From Bacteroidales bacterium (GTDB lineage Bacteria > Bacteroidota > Bacteroidia > Bacteroidales > Paludibacteraceae), in NCBI GenBank assembly GCA_012519425.1, contig JAAYQF010000004.1, forward strand, positions 1-40,241: 40,241 nt of DNA, in the 5' to 3' direction. Under the pieces are notes generated by a model. The model searched no databases. It was given only the letters and a program-made list of their open reading frames with translations, and was not told the origin of the DNA. The position numbers were made by a program, and so were the translations under genes. Positions 24,143-33,118 of the stretch are shown piece after piece. The number at the start of each line of letters is the position of its first letter. Positions within the stretch are counted from its first letter, which is position 1.

Positions 24143-25372
24143 TTACTCTTTTCTTTTTCTGATACCCTGATTTGTAGGGACATACAGAGCGTGCAACAAA
24201 AACTTTTCCCGCAGCAGAACCCTCAGGAACAACAAGGCCTGCATGGGTAAAAGAAGCAACAAAGTAGTATGTGTAAGAGAAACAGTGACGATAAAATAAA
24301 CAATCATCATCAACATGTACACGATATTGTAATAGAACAACAAACTACGTGATTTTTTCGACCATATCAACAAAGCAACGATAATATTCAGCGGATTGAG
24401 CCATAATAAATTCAGGTTTTTATCTACCAGGGGATGCTCAGAAAAGAACATGAAAAGAAACAACACCAGTCCGGCAATTCCGGTTACCATAAACAATACA
24501 AAATCAAACAATCTATTGGTAACGCTATCCATATTTCTTCTGTACTTCATGATCAATCCACCCATAATAAGCCATAGTGTGGTAATCAAAAAAGGATGAA
24601 CGAACAAAGCTAAATGATTTGGACTTTCACGCTTCGCCATGAATAAGGTTTGTGCGTGATGCACAAGGGGCCTTGCATGAAAGCCATTATCAAGATGAAG
24701 AATTTTAGCCTGTTGAACATAATTTTTCAAGTACTCGGGTAAAAAAATGCTTTGATTCTCATTGAGTAATTTATCGGCATCCAAACCAAAAACAAGGTTC
24801 ACGCCGAGCTCAACCCACGGAGTATCAGAAAGATAATTCGTTATCATGGTACGAGCCGATTCAAACTTACTTTGCTGATCAAAAATGATAGCTCCGGTGA
24901 CAGCTTCACTGATGATATGATAAGGACGGGTAGAACAGTTGTCATTAAAAAAATTGTACCTGTACATCCTGTTTTCAGGCAAATAATTAATGTGCAACAG
25001 TTCAATCAACCTGTCCTTTTCCGCTTTGGTAAGATTCAACACCTGTTCCCAGACAGTAGAATTTCTTTTGCGGTAATCATGCATAAATAACTCTGTAGGA
25101 TAAACAGCCAGCATATAATCGGTGTGTCCTCTCAGAAATTTCAAATAAAAATTATCCGTCTTAAAATCAAACACCCCGTAATTATAGACCAGGTCTAAAC
25201 CTTTCGTATCCCGGATCCGAATGGCCGTATGGCCAAATTTCGTATATACAGCCCTTCCGGGCTCACAGGTAATCAAACTCACAATTGTCGAGTCGGAATA
25301 TTCAATAGTTTCCGAACGTAAATGGAATGCCGTCATCAGCAAAAACAACAAAAAAACCGCTATTTGTTTCAT
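24143..25372 (-). CDS. DUF4105 (Lnb-type N-terminal domain) membrane protein
   Basis: 409 residues: a signal peptide (about 1-20), then a periplasmic DUF4105 domain (about 22-230), then a C-terminal membrane domain of about five spans (from LFVHPFLITTLWLIMGGLI). The DUF4105 domain contains TKFGHTAIRI, NYGVFDF and NDNCSTRPYHI. The conserved His and Cys in FGHTAIR and NDNCST suggest a papain-like/NlpC-related active site, an inference from the family. The ATG at 25372 is chosen over the longer frame because it precedes a good signal peptide and lies downstream of a -7 box. It probably leads the transcript into gamma-CA, lptB and murB. Confidence 0.8.
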   Translation of the reverse strand: MKQIAVFLLFLLMTAFHLRSETIEYSDSTIVSLITCEPGRAVYTKFGHTAIRIRDTKGLDLVYNYGVFDFKTDNFYLKFLRGHTDYMLAVYPTELFMHDYRKRNSTVWEQVLNLTKAEKDRLIELLHINYLPENRMYRYNFFNDNCSTRPYHIISEAVTGAIIFDQQSKFESARTMITNYLSDTPWVELGVNLVFGLDADKLLNENQSIFLPEYLKNYVQQAKILHLDNGFHARPLVHHAQTLFMAKRESPNHLALFVHPFLITTLWLIMGGLIMKYRRNMDSVTNRLFDFVLFMVTGIAGLVLFLFMFFSEHPLVDKNLNLLWLNPLNIIVALLIWSKKSRSLLFYYNIVYMLMMIVYFIVTVSLTHTTLLLLLPMQALLFLRVLLREKFLLHALYVPTNQGIRKRKE

Positions 25373-25398
25373 GTTGACAAAATTGAAATAAACATTGA

Positions 25399-25406
25399 CA
25401 AAAGTA
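25399..25406 (-). promoter_or_regulatory. -7 box of the DUF4105-lptB-murB unit
   Basis: TACTTTTG on the minus strand. The start site would be about 25394, 22 nt before the ATG at 25372. No -33 element was found. Confidence 0.4.
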
Positions 25407-25498
25407 ACATTTTTTATTGACTTGTGAATATTTAAAGAAAAGTTTGAAAGCACATATACAACTTTGACCAACAGATGAATCAAAAAAACAGGAAAAGA

Positions 25499-25528
25499 TT
25501 GTTTATTTTAGAATAATATGTAAATTTG
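25499..25528 (+). promoter_or_regulatory. Promoter of the Crp-family regulator gene
   Basis: TTG (25499-25501), 19 nt, TAAATTTG (25521-25528). Both elements and spacing match. The leader would be about 38 nt. Confidence 0.65.
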
Positions 25529-25569
25529 TGCTTTAAAACATTGTTATCTAACATACTTTCTTATAATTC

Positions 25570-26271
25570 ATGGCTAAAAAAACAATTTCAACGCCCAGGC
25601 CGATTGAAAAAGTCATGACCGTTTGGGATGTTTTAACGCCTGATGAAAGGCAATTTTTACGAAACAATCATACTGTTCATCGGTTTAAAAAAAATGAACT
25701 GATTCATTGCGAAGGCGACATTCCAACCCACATGATGATATTGGAATCGGGAAAGGTTAAGGTCTTCAAAGAAGGAGTAGGAAGTCGTGCACAAATCATC
25801 CGTATGCTTAAACCGGGCGAGCACTTCGGTTATCGTGCCATCATTACTAACCAGCCGCATAACACCAACGTAGCGGCTGTTGAGCCTTCTACCATTTTTA
25901 TGATCAAGGCTGATATTTTTACTTCTATCCTGAAACACAATAATGCATTTTGTTATCGGTTCCTGGAAGAGCTTGCATGTGATTTGGGAGTATCAGATGC
26001 ACGGATAGTAAATTTAACACAAAAACACATCCGCGGGCGACTGGCAGAAGCCTTACTTACACTCAAGAAAAATTATGGAGTAGAAGCTGACGGTGCAACC
26101 ATCAGCATCTATTTGGCGCGCGAAGATTTAGCCAATTTATCCAACATGACCACTTCCAACGCCATCCGTACCTTATCCAATTTTGCCAATGAACAAGTGA
26201 TTGCCATGGACGGGCGAAAATTAAAAATCATTGACGAAGAAAGACTGATAAGAATCAGTAAAATGGGTTAA
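25570..26271 (+). CDS. Crp/Fnr-family transcriptional regulator
   Basis: 233 residues: a cyclic-nucleotide-type sensor domain (about 30-140, with IHCEGDIPTHMMILESGKVKV and GEHFGYRAI) joined by a long helix to a winged helix-turn-helix (about 165-225, LAREDLANLSNMTTSNAIRTL). The phosphate-binding Arg-Ser/Thr of true cAMP receptors is not evident and the FNR cysteine cluster is absent, so the ligand is unknown. It lies 11 nt before the HEAT/TPR-like gene, suggesting an operon whose promoter is just upstream. Confidence 0.88.
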   Translation: MAKKTISTPRPIEKVMTVWDVLTPDERQFLRNNHTVHRFKKNELIHCEGDIPTHMMILESGKVKVFKEGVGSRAQIIRMLKPGEHFGYRAIITNQPHNTNVAAVEPSTIFMIKADIFTSILKHNNAFCYRFLEELACDLGVSDARIVNLTQKHIRGRLAEALLTLKKNYGVEADGATISIYLAREDLANLSNMTTSNAIRTLSNFANEQVIAMDGRKLKIIDEERLIRISKMG

Positions 26272-26282
26272 ATTTTTCACAT

Positions 26283-28508
26283 ATGACCTCATCACAAATT
26301 GACAGCACTTACAAATCCGTTATCAATCTGCTTCTGGCAGGAAAGCTAAAGTTGGCTTTTGACAAAACACGCCTGCTCGTTGCTGAGCTGCAATGGGGCG
26401 AGCTGACCGATGAATTTGAAGACTTGCTTCGAAACTATCGGTACATGCTCCAATACTTCATTGAAGGTGTTGATGATCCGGATCGTAAAAGTGTTTACAA
26501 TAAACTGATTAGCAGATTAATTAGCCTGAATGCTTTGGTGCGCGAAGAATTGATGGTGCGCATAGATAATACATTTGAGTACACACAGAAAAGATATTTT
26601 CCTCATAAACTACATTTTAGTTCTGTCTCCGACCTGTACGATTCTTTTGTTTACTTTCACAACCAACAATCCATTTTGAATGAATCCGAGGTCGATACTG
26701 AAAATGAGAAACAAAGAATCCGGAGCAATTACGAGAAACTGCTGCTTGACCTGTTTGCAATATTTTGGTTAAGTACCCACATTCGGTCAGAAGAAAAGAA
26801 AGTTTTCAAACTCATGATTAATGAAGCTTATCCGGCAAGTATAGAACAAAACCTGATTATATCTGCTTTGACCCTGAACATCTGGAGAATGTTTGATGAA
26901 GAAAAAATAATGTTATTGCTGGATGCTTGCCAGCACAAGGATATGCAAGTCAGACAACGGGCTTTGGTAGGTTTATGCTTCATTCTCACTAAATACAACG
27001 ACTTCCTTCATTTTTACCCCTCTGTCAGAAATCGTCTGGTCATCCTGGTGGACCATACTACCATTACCGAAAACCTAAAAAACATCATTTTGCTGATTAT
27101 CGGGACAACAGATACCGATCGCATCACCAAAAAGATGCAGGAAGAAATTCTTCCTGAGATGATAAAAATCAGTCCTGTCATCAGGGATAAAATAGAAGAA
27201 GAAAAAATGTTCAAATCAGATGATTGGAATGAAGAGAATCCTGAGTGGAGCGAAATCCTGGAGCAAAGCGGAATAGCCGACAAGCTACAGGAGCTGACGG
27301 AATTGCAGATGGAAGGAGCTGATGTGTATATGAGTACTTTTTCGATGCTAAAAAACTTTCCGTTTTTCAATGAAACTGCTCACTGGTTTTTGCATTTCGA
27401 TCCGGAATTTTCAGCTATTCAGGATTTATTTCGGCAACATGACCAAAGTTTGGTTACTGCATTTTTAAAAAATAATATTATTTGTAATTCCGACAAATAC
27501 TCATTTTGTTTGAGTGCTTTACAAATGCCTGCCGGTCAACGTTCCATGATGAGTAAATCCTTTAAGGCAGAAGCAAAACAATTGGAAGAGATCAGCAAGG
27601 AAGAAACCTTGCTCAATCCCGATCTGGCAGCCAGAAACATAGCGAGGCAGTACATACAGGACTTATTTAGGTTTTTCAGACTCCATCCCCGGCATCAGGA
27701 CTTTAACAATATGTTTAAATTATCATTAAACATACATAAAACCACTTTTTTTGATGTATTAGCTTCCGGAAGTGATATCAAGCTTCAAGCAGCAGAATAT
27801 TATTTCACCAAAAAACTATATGTGCAAGCCATTGAGGTCTATGAGGAGCTGATTCAAGAACAGGAACCTTCTGCTGCTTTGTATCAGAAAATCGGCTTTT
27901 CCTATCAAAAAAATGCGCAAATCAATCAAGCTTTAAATGCTTATATCAAGGCTGATTTAATCTTGCCGGACGATCTGTGGACAGTTAAAAAAATAGCTAT
28001 CTGTCACCGTTTGTCGGGAGATTATGAAAAAGCCCTGGAAGCTTATCGGCATGCCGACTTTTTGAAACCCGGAGAATTCAACACCAATATGCAAATTGCC
28101 AATTGTTTGATACAACTTGAAAAGTACAAAGCAGCCCTACAGGTATATGCAGACATTGAAAAGAATAATCCGGACAATGAAAACTTGTGGAGAGCTGTCA
28201 GTCGCTGTGCATTTCTTTCTACCAACATCCACCAGGCCGATTATTACATGGATAAAATTTTATCTGCACAGCAGCCTCGTGCAATTGATTTAATCAATGC
28301 CGGTCATATTGCTTTTTGTAAGCATAACAGATCGGGTGCCGTCCAATTTTACCTCCAAAGTATAGAGCAACAAGCTGACAACCTGCAATTAATTATTGAC
28401 CAGATAATTGAAGACAGAAAACACCTGATTGCCAATGGTATCAATAACGACGATATCGCCTTATTAATCGATGAACTTTCATTCAGTGTGGAACAAACTA
28501 ATCAATGA
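26283..28508 (+). CDS. Large HEAT/TPR-type repeat protein of unknown function
   Basis: 741 residues, no signal peptide or membrane span, so probably cytoplasmic. The first ~450 residues are predicted all-helical, with HEAT-like character in LLDACQHKDMQVRQRALVGLCFIL (about 214-237). The C-terminal part (about 490-690) has several tetratricopeptide repeats, for example YVQAIEVYEELIQEQEPSAA and DYEKALEAYRHADFLKPGEF. Such proteins are scaffolds. The function is unknown. It is 11 nt after a Crp-type regulator and shares ATGA with rsgA (4-nt overlap with the longest rsgA frame), so a link with ribosome assembly or regulation is possible but untested. Confidence 0.75.
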   Translation: MTSSQIDSTYKSVINLLLAGKLKLAFDKTRLLVAELQWGELTDEFEDLLRNYRYMLQYFIEGVDDPDRKSVYNKLISRLISLNALVREELMVRIDNTFEYTQKRYFPHKLHFSSVSDLYDSFVYFHNQQSILNESEVDTENEKQRIRSNYEKLLLDLFAIFWLSTHIRSEEKKVFKLMINEAYPASIEQNLIISALTLNIWRMFDEEKIMLLLDACQHKDMQVRQRALVGLCFILTKYNDFLHFYPSVRNRLVILVDHTTITENLKNIILLIIGTTDTDRITKKMQEEILPEMIKISPVIRDKIEEEKMFKSDDWNEENPEWSEILEQSGIADKLQELTELQMEGADVYMSTFSMLKNFPFFNETAHWFLHFDPEFSAIQDLFRQHDQSLVTAFLKNNIICNSDKYSFCLSALQMPAGQRSMMSKSFKAEAKQLEEISKEETLLNPDLAARNIARQYIQDLFRFFRLHPRHQDFNNMFKLSLNIHKTTFFDVLASGSDIKLQAAEYYFTKKLYVQAIEVYEELIQEQEPSAALYQKIGFSYQKNAQINQALNAYIKADLILPDDLWTVKKIAICHRLSGDYEKALEAYRHADFLKPGEFNTNMQIANCLIQLEKYKAALQVYADIEKNNPDNENLWRAVSRCAFLSTNIHQADYYMDKILSAQQPRAIDLINAGHIAFCKHNRSGAVQFYLQSIEQQADNLQLIIDQIIEDRKHLIANGINNDDIALLIDELSFSVEQTNQ

Positions 28509-29437
28509 TGAGAATGAAAGGATTGGTTGTTAAAAATACAGGAAGTTGGTATCAGGTTAAAACTGAGAATGGAGATTTTTACGATTGCAAAATCAAAGGC
28601 AACCTCAGGTTAAAGGGAATCAGAAGCACCAATCCCATTGCTGTTGGAGACTACGTTGACTTCACACTTTCCGATGATAACATTGGTAGCATCCATGCAA
28701 TACACGACAGAAAAAATTACATCATTCGTCGCTCCTCAAATCTATCTAAGCATTCACATATTCTCGCTGCTAACCTGGATTTGGTTATTTTGATTGCTAC
28801 TGTTAACTATCCCGAGACATCAACTGTTTTTATTGATCGTTTTATTGCTTCTGCGGAAGCCTACAGTGTTCCTGCTTGTTTGCTCATCAACAAAATCGAT
28901 TTGTACAATGAGGAAGAACTGGAATATGCAAAAGCCTTGCAAACGCTTTACGAGATCATAGGTTATCCTACCTTCATGATATCTGCCGTAGATGCAGATT
29001 CTTTGAAGAACATCAAAGAATTTCTAAAAGATAAAACTACCTTGGTCTCGGGTAATTCCGGTGTAGGAAAATCTACCCTGATCAATTCTCTTTTACCCGA
29101 GCCTCTCGCCAATACAGCTGAAATATCATACTATCACAATCGCGGAGTTCACACCACCACATTTTCAGAAATGTACTGGCTGGAGAATGGCGGTCAGCTT
29201 ATAGACACACCCGGTATCAAAGGGTTTGGAACTGTTGACATGGAAGAAGATGAGATCAGTCATTATTTTAAAGAGATATTCAAAACTTCAAAAAAATGTC
29301 GTTTCACAAATTGTATCCATATCAATGAACCAGATTGTGCAGTTTTGGAAGCTGTCAAGAATCATCATATCAGCACATCTCGCTATCAGAGTTATTTAAG
29401 CATGATGTCTGACCTGACTTCCGGGAAATACAGGTAA
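28505..29437 (+). CDS. rsgA: Small-subunit ribosome biogenesis GTPase RsgA
   Basis: RsgA checks late 30S maturation. The family shows circularly permuted GTPase motifs: G4 INKID, then G1 GNSGVGKST, then G3 DTPG. An N-terminal OB-fold (residues 4-70) comes first, and a C-terminal zinc knuckle has CRFTNCIHINEPDC. The longest frame starts at 28505, within the stop of the preceding gene; in-frame ATGs at 28508 and 28514 also exist, and MKGLVVKNTGSWYQV at 28514 best matches the family N-terminus. Confidence 0.93.
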   Translation: MMRMKGLVVKNTGSWYQVKTENGDFYDCKIKGNLRLKGIRSTNPIAVGDYVDFTLSDDNIGSIHAIHDRKNYIIRRSSNLSKHSHILAANLDLVILIATVNYPETSTVFIDRFIASAEAYSVPACLLINKIDLYNEEELEYAKALQTLYEIIGYPTFMISAVDADSLKNIKEFLKDKTTLVSGNSGVGKSTLINSLLPEPLANTAEISYYHNRGVHTTTFSEMYWLENGGQLIDTPGIKGFGTVDMEEDEISHYFKEIFKTSKKCRFTNCIHINEPDCAVLEAVKNHHISTSRYQSYLSMMSDLTSGKYR

Positions 29438-29454
29438 AATTCAATTTTTTATTT

Positions 29455-29462
29455 TATATTTG
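29455..29462 (+). promoter_or_regulatory. -7 box of the Lrp/AsnC regulator
   Basis: TATATTTG, a full match to TAnnTTTG. The start site near 29466 gives a leader of about 80 nt before the ATG at 29549. Confidence 0.45.
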
Positions 29463-29548
29463 CAGTCGCTGTGTCGGAAAATCCATTGGGAAACCGAGGT
29501 TCAAAAGGATCGCAGAATTACATTTTTACAACAAAACAAATACCTTCC

Positions 29549-30040
29549 ATGGAAAAATACCAAATTGATGATTTAGACAAGAAAATCCTGCAAATGATAG
29601 TTCGGGATGCCCGCATCCCCTTCTTAGAAGTTGCCCGTGAGTGTAATGTTTCGGGTGCTGCCATCCATCAACGCATTCAAAAATTAAGATCCAATGGAAT
29701 TATCAAAGGATCGGAATTTATCGTTGACAATTATAAAGTAGGGTATCAAACCTGTGCTTTTATAGGTATTTCTCTATCCGACATCAAAGTATTCGCTACC
29801 ATTGCCGATGAGTTAAAAAAGATACCGGAGATTGTCGAATGCCACTATTCGACGGGAAAATATCCGTTGTTCGTAAAGATATACGCACGAGATAACCGAC
29901 ACTTGCTTCAGATTTTGGTTGATAAGATTACCAAAATCAAGGGCATTTCACATACCGAAACCTTTCAAATTTCTCTCGATGAGGTATTCAGTCGTCAATT
30001 GTCAATTTTTGACAACAGCGCAACAAAGCAAGAAGATTGA
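29549..30040 (+). CDS. Lrp/AsnC-family transcriptional regulator
   Basis: 163 residues: an N-terminal AsnC-type helix-turn-helix (LDKKILQMIVRDARIPFLE, then SGAAIHQRIQKLRSNGII) and a C-terminal RAM domain (about 65-145) that binds amino acids and drives octamer assembly. The effector is not predictable. The ATG at 29549 (MEKYQIDDLDKKIL) is the family start; the frame is open to GTG at 29471, but those 26 residues look unlike the family. Its own promoter separates it from rsgA. It is convergent with the TonB-type receptor gene, 14 nt away, and no terminator is seen between them. Confidence 0.9.
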   Translation: MEKYQIDDLDKKILQMIVRDARIPFLEVARECNVSGAAIHQRIQKLRSNGIIKGSEFIVDNYKVGYQTCAFIGISLSDIKVFATIADELKKIPEIVECHYSTGKYPLFVKIYARDNRHLLQILVDKITKIKGISHTETFQISLDEVFSRQLSIFDNSATKQED

Positions 30041-30054
30041 GTCTAAGATTTCAT

Positions 30055-32871
30055 CTAAAACATAGGTTGCATACCGCGCATACCACCGCCACGCATACCT
30101 CCTCTACCGAATCCCGGGCCATCATCCTGACCGGAGGAAGATCTTCCGCCAAATGACCTGATTCTGTAACTGAAGCTAACAATGAAATAAGAAGTAAGGG
30201 TGTTGTATTTGGTAAATGAAACTGAATTGTCCCCAACAGATTGCCTGATATTTAACTGTTGACGCAGAATATCAAACCACCTGACAGATAAAACTCCATT
30301 GTTTTTAAACAAAGATTTATCAATGGATGCATTCCAAAGTACTTCAGATTGATCAAAGTTCGAATAACCATATCTGTTCGAATAGTTGATATCGCTATTG
30401 ATAGTGATATCAAAAGGTAATCGCAACACGACATTTCCCCGCACAGACCAATCGTAAGTTTCTGTCAACCTGTTGCTTAAATTATTCAAAGAATTGGAAT
30501 ACCGTATATTGCCGCGCACACCCGCTTCAACCACGTCGTGTGTAAAAGTAAGCGACAACTGTTCCTGGGCACTGTAACGACGCGTATAGCTCATATCTCC
30601 CAAAATCAAATTATCCACATCAATATTATCAAGGCTGACCTCTTTAGAAGTGTAACCGTAGCTGTTGTTATAACCCAGATTGGTACTGGTATTAAAATGT
30701 AAACGCTTCTGAATGATGGGCGTGTTAAACATCACATTCCCATTGAACGAAACAGGTATCTTGTCCAAATTGACCGTTTGAGTGTATTGCTTACCTGAAC
30801 TGTCATAAATCCTGTTGGTCACCAACTGGTCTTTAGTAAAATTCCCTGATATCCATGTGCTGAAGGAAGAAAATGTAGAATCATTGAATGTACTATACAT
30901 CAACCTCATATCATGAGTAAAAGAAGGGTTCAAACCAGGATTCCCGACCGTTTCCCGCATCAAATCATCATTATTTTTTACCGGTTGCATCTGACTCACA
31001 CTGGGTTGACGGGTGTTTCCCCTATAATCGAAGCGCATAAACTCTTTCCTTCCGAAATTGTATTGGAAACGACCATTAGGAGCAAAATTAAATACTTCAT
31101 TAGAAACATCACGTATATCTCCATTTCCGTAAACAGTCTCGCTGTATGTTTGTGAAGGTTCGGCTCTCATACCCAAAGTCAAAGAATAATTGGTATCCGT
31201 ATAACGATAATTCATTTCTAAAGTTTCTCTGAAAAACCTATTGGTAAAGTTATTGCTGTAATCTGAAACCGTGTCGGTATATTCTTCAGCATCTTTTCTG
31301 GAAAAAGAAGTAGTATCCGTGGAAGCAAACTGATCCTTATTACTTTTTTGAGAATTTGTACTGAAAGCAAGAACAGCTTCTAACATGTTCTTTCTGTTCC
31401 AAAGAGGTTCAACAAAGGATATACGCGTATCAAAATTAATATTTCCGGACGTGTTGTGTGTGTATTGATTGATGATACTGGTTGAATCGGCCGTCACCTT
31501 ATTCGAAAAATTAAAGCTATGACTGTCGTTCTGAGAAAAGCCTGAATTGAAATTAGCAGTCAGCGTTCTTCCGGGTTTTAAAACAGACCTGCGGCTGGCT
31601 ATTAATCTGGCTCCGGCGGAAAGGCTGTTGTTGTAACCGGCATTTTGAGAACCTCCATAACTGGTTGTATCCTCATCCTGCAAATAGATATAATCACGTG
31701 AACTACCCGAAGAACCTTGATTATAGTTAATACGTGGTTGAATGATAAGTGTAGTCAATGAATCCGGCTTCCATTCTGCTTCTAACCTGAGACTTGTTGC
31801 ATACCTATCATTGAATGAGGTGTTAAACGTAGAATCATTGAAGGTTGAACCTCGCAGATAACTCTCTTTGGTACTGTTCACTTCACTTAAATTATTGGAA
31901 TGATTGAAAGAGCCATCACCTCCAAATTTAAAACTCTCGCTCAATATAGAGTTATTATTAACACCAAAATTCTGGGTTTGAGTAATACCGTTACCTCCTC
32001 CCCAGCCCCCCATACCACGGCGGCTGCGAGAAGTATTGACATTATTGGCTCCGGCTATGACAGATGTTTGGGTATCACCGGACATGAAGTTAACATTGGC
32101 ATTAGCATCATAACGGATCAGATTTTCCGTATCCAAACCAATCCCTCCCAATATATTTCCAAACACACCCTTTCTGCGATTAGGCTTGGTAGTCAAGTTG
32201 ATAATCCTTTCTGTTTCATCATCTTCAAAGCCCGTTAATTGCGCCATCTCAGACTTTTGTTCCAAAACCTGGATTTTATCAATCATCTCAGCAGGCAAGT
32301 TTTTGGTTGCCATCTCAATATCCCCGTCAAAAAATTTTTTTCCATCAACCCGTATCCTATTAATTTCCTGTCCATTTACAGTAATTTTACCATCAGACGT
32401 AATCTCCACACCCGGAAGTCTCTTCATCAGGTCTTCTACCATAGCGTTCTCCGCCACTTTAAAAGCGGTCGCATTATATTCAATAGTATCACCTCTAACC
32501 ACCAACTGAGCGGCCGTTCCACGAACCTCCAACTCTTTCAAAAGTTGCACACTTTCTTTTAACTTGATATTCTTTAAAATAATATCCCTTCGCTGCATCT
32601 CAACATTCTCAGTATGATCAGTGTAACCTACAGAGCTGACGATCAGAATATATTTCCCGGGGCGAACACGTGTAAGGTTAAACCAGCCTTTTGCATTGGT
32701 CTGTGCACCCTGAACCAGGGCAGAGTCGGCAGCATTTAACAGCCTTACCGTAGCCAGTTCCAGGGGCATGCCGCTACTTTCCTCAAAAACAGTCGATTGA
32801 ATAGACCGTTGAGCCAAAAGACCCATGCTGACAGTCAGTAAAAAAAGCGAAAAAAATATTTTTTTATTCAT
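30055..32871 (-). CDS. TonB-dependent-receptor-like outer-membrane beta-barrel protein with N-terminal carboxypeptidase-regulatory-like domain
   Basis: 938 residues. A signal peptide (1-20, ending MGLLAQ), a CarboxypepD_reg-like beta-sandwich (about 24-110), a plug-like domain (about 120-225, with MVEDLMKRLPGVEITSDGK and RIRVDGKKFF), then a large barrel of about 700 residues. It ends in a Gly/Arg/Met-rich tail after the last strand, with GFGRGGMRGG. No SusD partner is next to it, so it is not a standard polysaccharide-utilisation pair. The cargo is unknown. Its upstream region carries a 7-bp tandem repeat that may affect expression. Confidence 0.85.
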   Translation of the reverse strand: MNKKIFFSLFLLTVSMGLLAQRSIQSTVFEESSGMPLELATVRLLNAADSALVQGAQTNAKGWFNLTRVRPGKYILIVSSVGYTDHTENVEMQRRDIILKNIKLKESVQLLKELEVRGTAAQLVVRGDTIEYNATAFKVAENAMVEDLMKRLPGVEITSDGKITVNGQEINRIRVDGKKFFDGDIEMATKNLPAEMIDKIQVLEQKSEMAQLTGFEDDETERIINLTTKPNRRKGVFGNILGGIGLDTENLIRYDANANVNFMSGDTQTSVIAGANNVNTSRSRRGMGGWGGGNGITQTQNFGVNNNSILSESFKFGGDGSFNHSNNLSEVNSTKESYLRGSTFNDSTFNTSFNDRYATSLRLEAEWKPDSLTTLIIQPRINYNQGSSGSSRDYIYLQDEDTTSYGGSQNAGYNNSLSAGARLIASRRSVLKPGRTLTANFNSGFSQNDSHSFNFSNKVTADSTSIINQYTHNTSGNINFDTRISFVEPLWNRKNMLEAVLAFSTNSQKSNKDQFASTDTTSFSRKDAEEYTDTVSDYSNNFTNRFFRETLEMNYRYTDTNYSLTLGMRAEPSQTYSETVYGNGDIRDVSNEVFNFAPNGRFQYNFGRKEFMRFDYRGNTRQPSVSQMQPVKNNDDLMRETVGNPGLNPSFTHDMRLMYSTFNDSTFSSFSTWISGNFTKDQLVTNRIYDSSGKQYTQTVNLDKIPVSFNGNVMFNTPIIQKRLHFNTSTNLGYNNSYGYTSKEVSLDNIDVDNLILGDMSYTRRYSAQEQLSLTFTHDVVEAGVRGNIRYSNSLNNLSNRLTETYDWSVRGNVVLRLPFDITINSDINYSNRYGYSNFDQSEVLWNASIDKSLFKNNGVLSVRWFDILRQQLNIRQSVGDNSVSFTKYNTLTSYFIVSFSYRIRSFGGRSSSGQDDGPGFGRGGMRGGGMRGMQPMF

Positions 32872-32920
32872 GTTTGATTGAAATTGGGAAGTTAGAGAAG
32901 AAATTAAAGAAGTTATAGTA

Positions 32921-32974
32921 GTTAGTAGTTAGTAGTTAGTAGTTAGTAGTTAGTAGTTAGTAGTTAGTAGTTAG
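32921..32974 (-). repeat. Tandem repeat, 7-bp unit, about 7.7 copies
   Basis: Seven complete GTTAGTA units (32921-32969) and a partial one (32970-32974), without a mismatch; TACTAAC on the minus strand. It lies about 50-100 nt upstream of the receptor start at 32871. An approximate extension (GTTATA) starts it at 32912. The exactness points to slippage-prone, recently changing DNA. Confidence 0.85.
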
Positions 32975-33008
32975 GGAAGTTACGGGTTCCGTGTTCCGGA
33001 ATGGCGAG

Positions 33009-33118
33009 TTCAGTTTTTAGTTCATCGTTTTTCGTTCTTAGTTCTTGGTTGTCTTTATTCTTTTGTCTTTGCTCTTTGTTCTTCATCGTTCTTCGTTCAT
33101 CGTTTTTAGTTTCAACAA
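33009..33118. repeat. Degenerate GTTC-word repeats
   Basis: A stretch of alternating GTTC, GTTCTT and CATCGTT words. A 13-bp exact direct repeat GTTCATCGTTTTT lies at 33020-33032 and 33095-33107. It is nearly pure purine with AAC words on the minus strand, and looks like decayed tandem repeats. Confidence 0.55.

Noticed and set aside
29471-29548. N-terminal 26-residue extension of the Lrp/AsnC regulator from GTG
   Set aside because: The sequence does not resemble the family N-terminus and a good ATG follows at 29549; a near-leaderless GTG start is possible but less likely.
32921-32974. Array considered as CRISPR or replication iterons
   Set aside because: The unit is 7 bp with no spacers, too short for CRISPR; no DnaA boxes or replication gene nearby.
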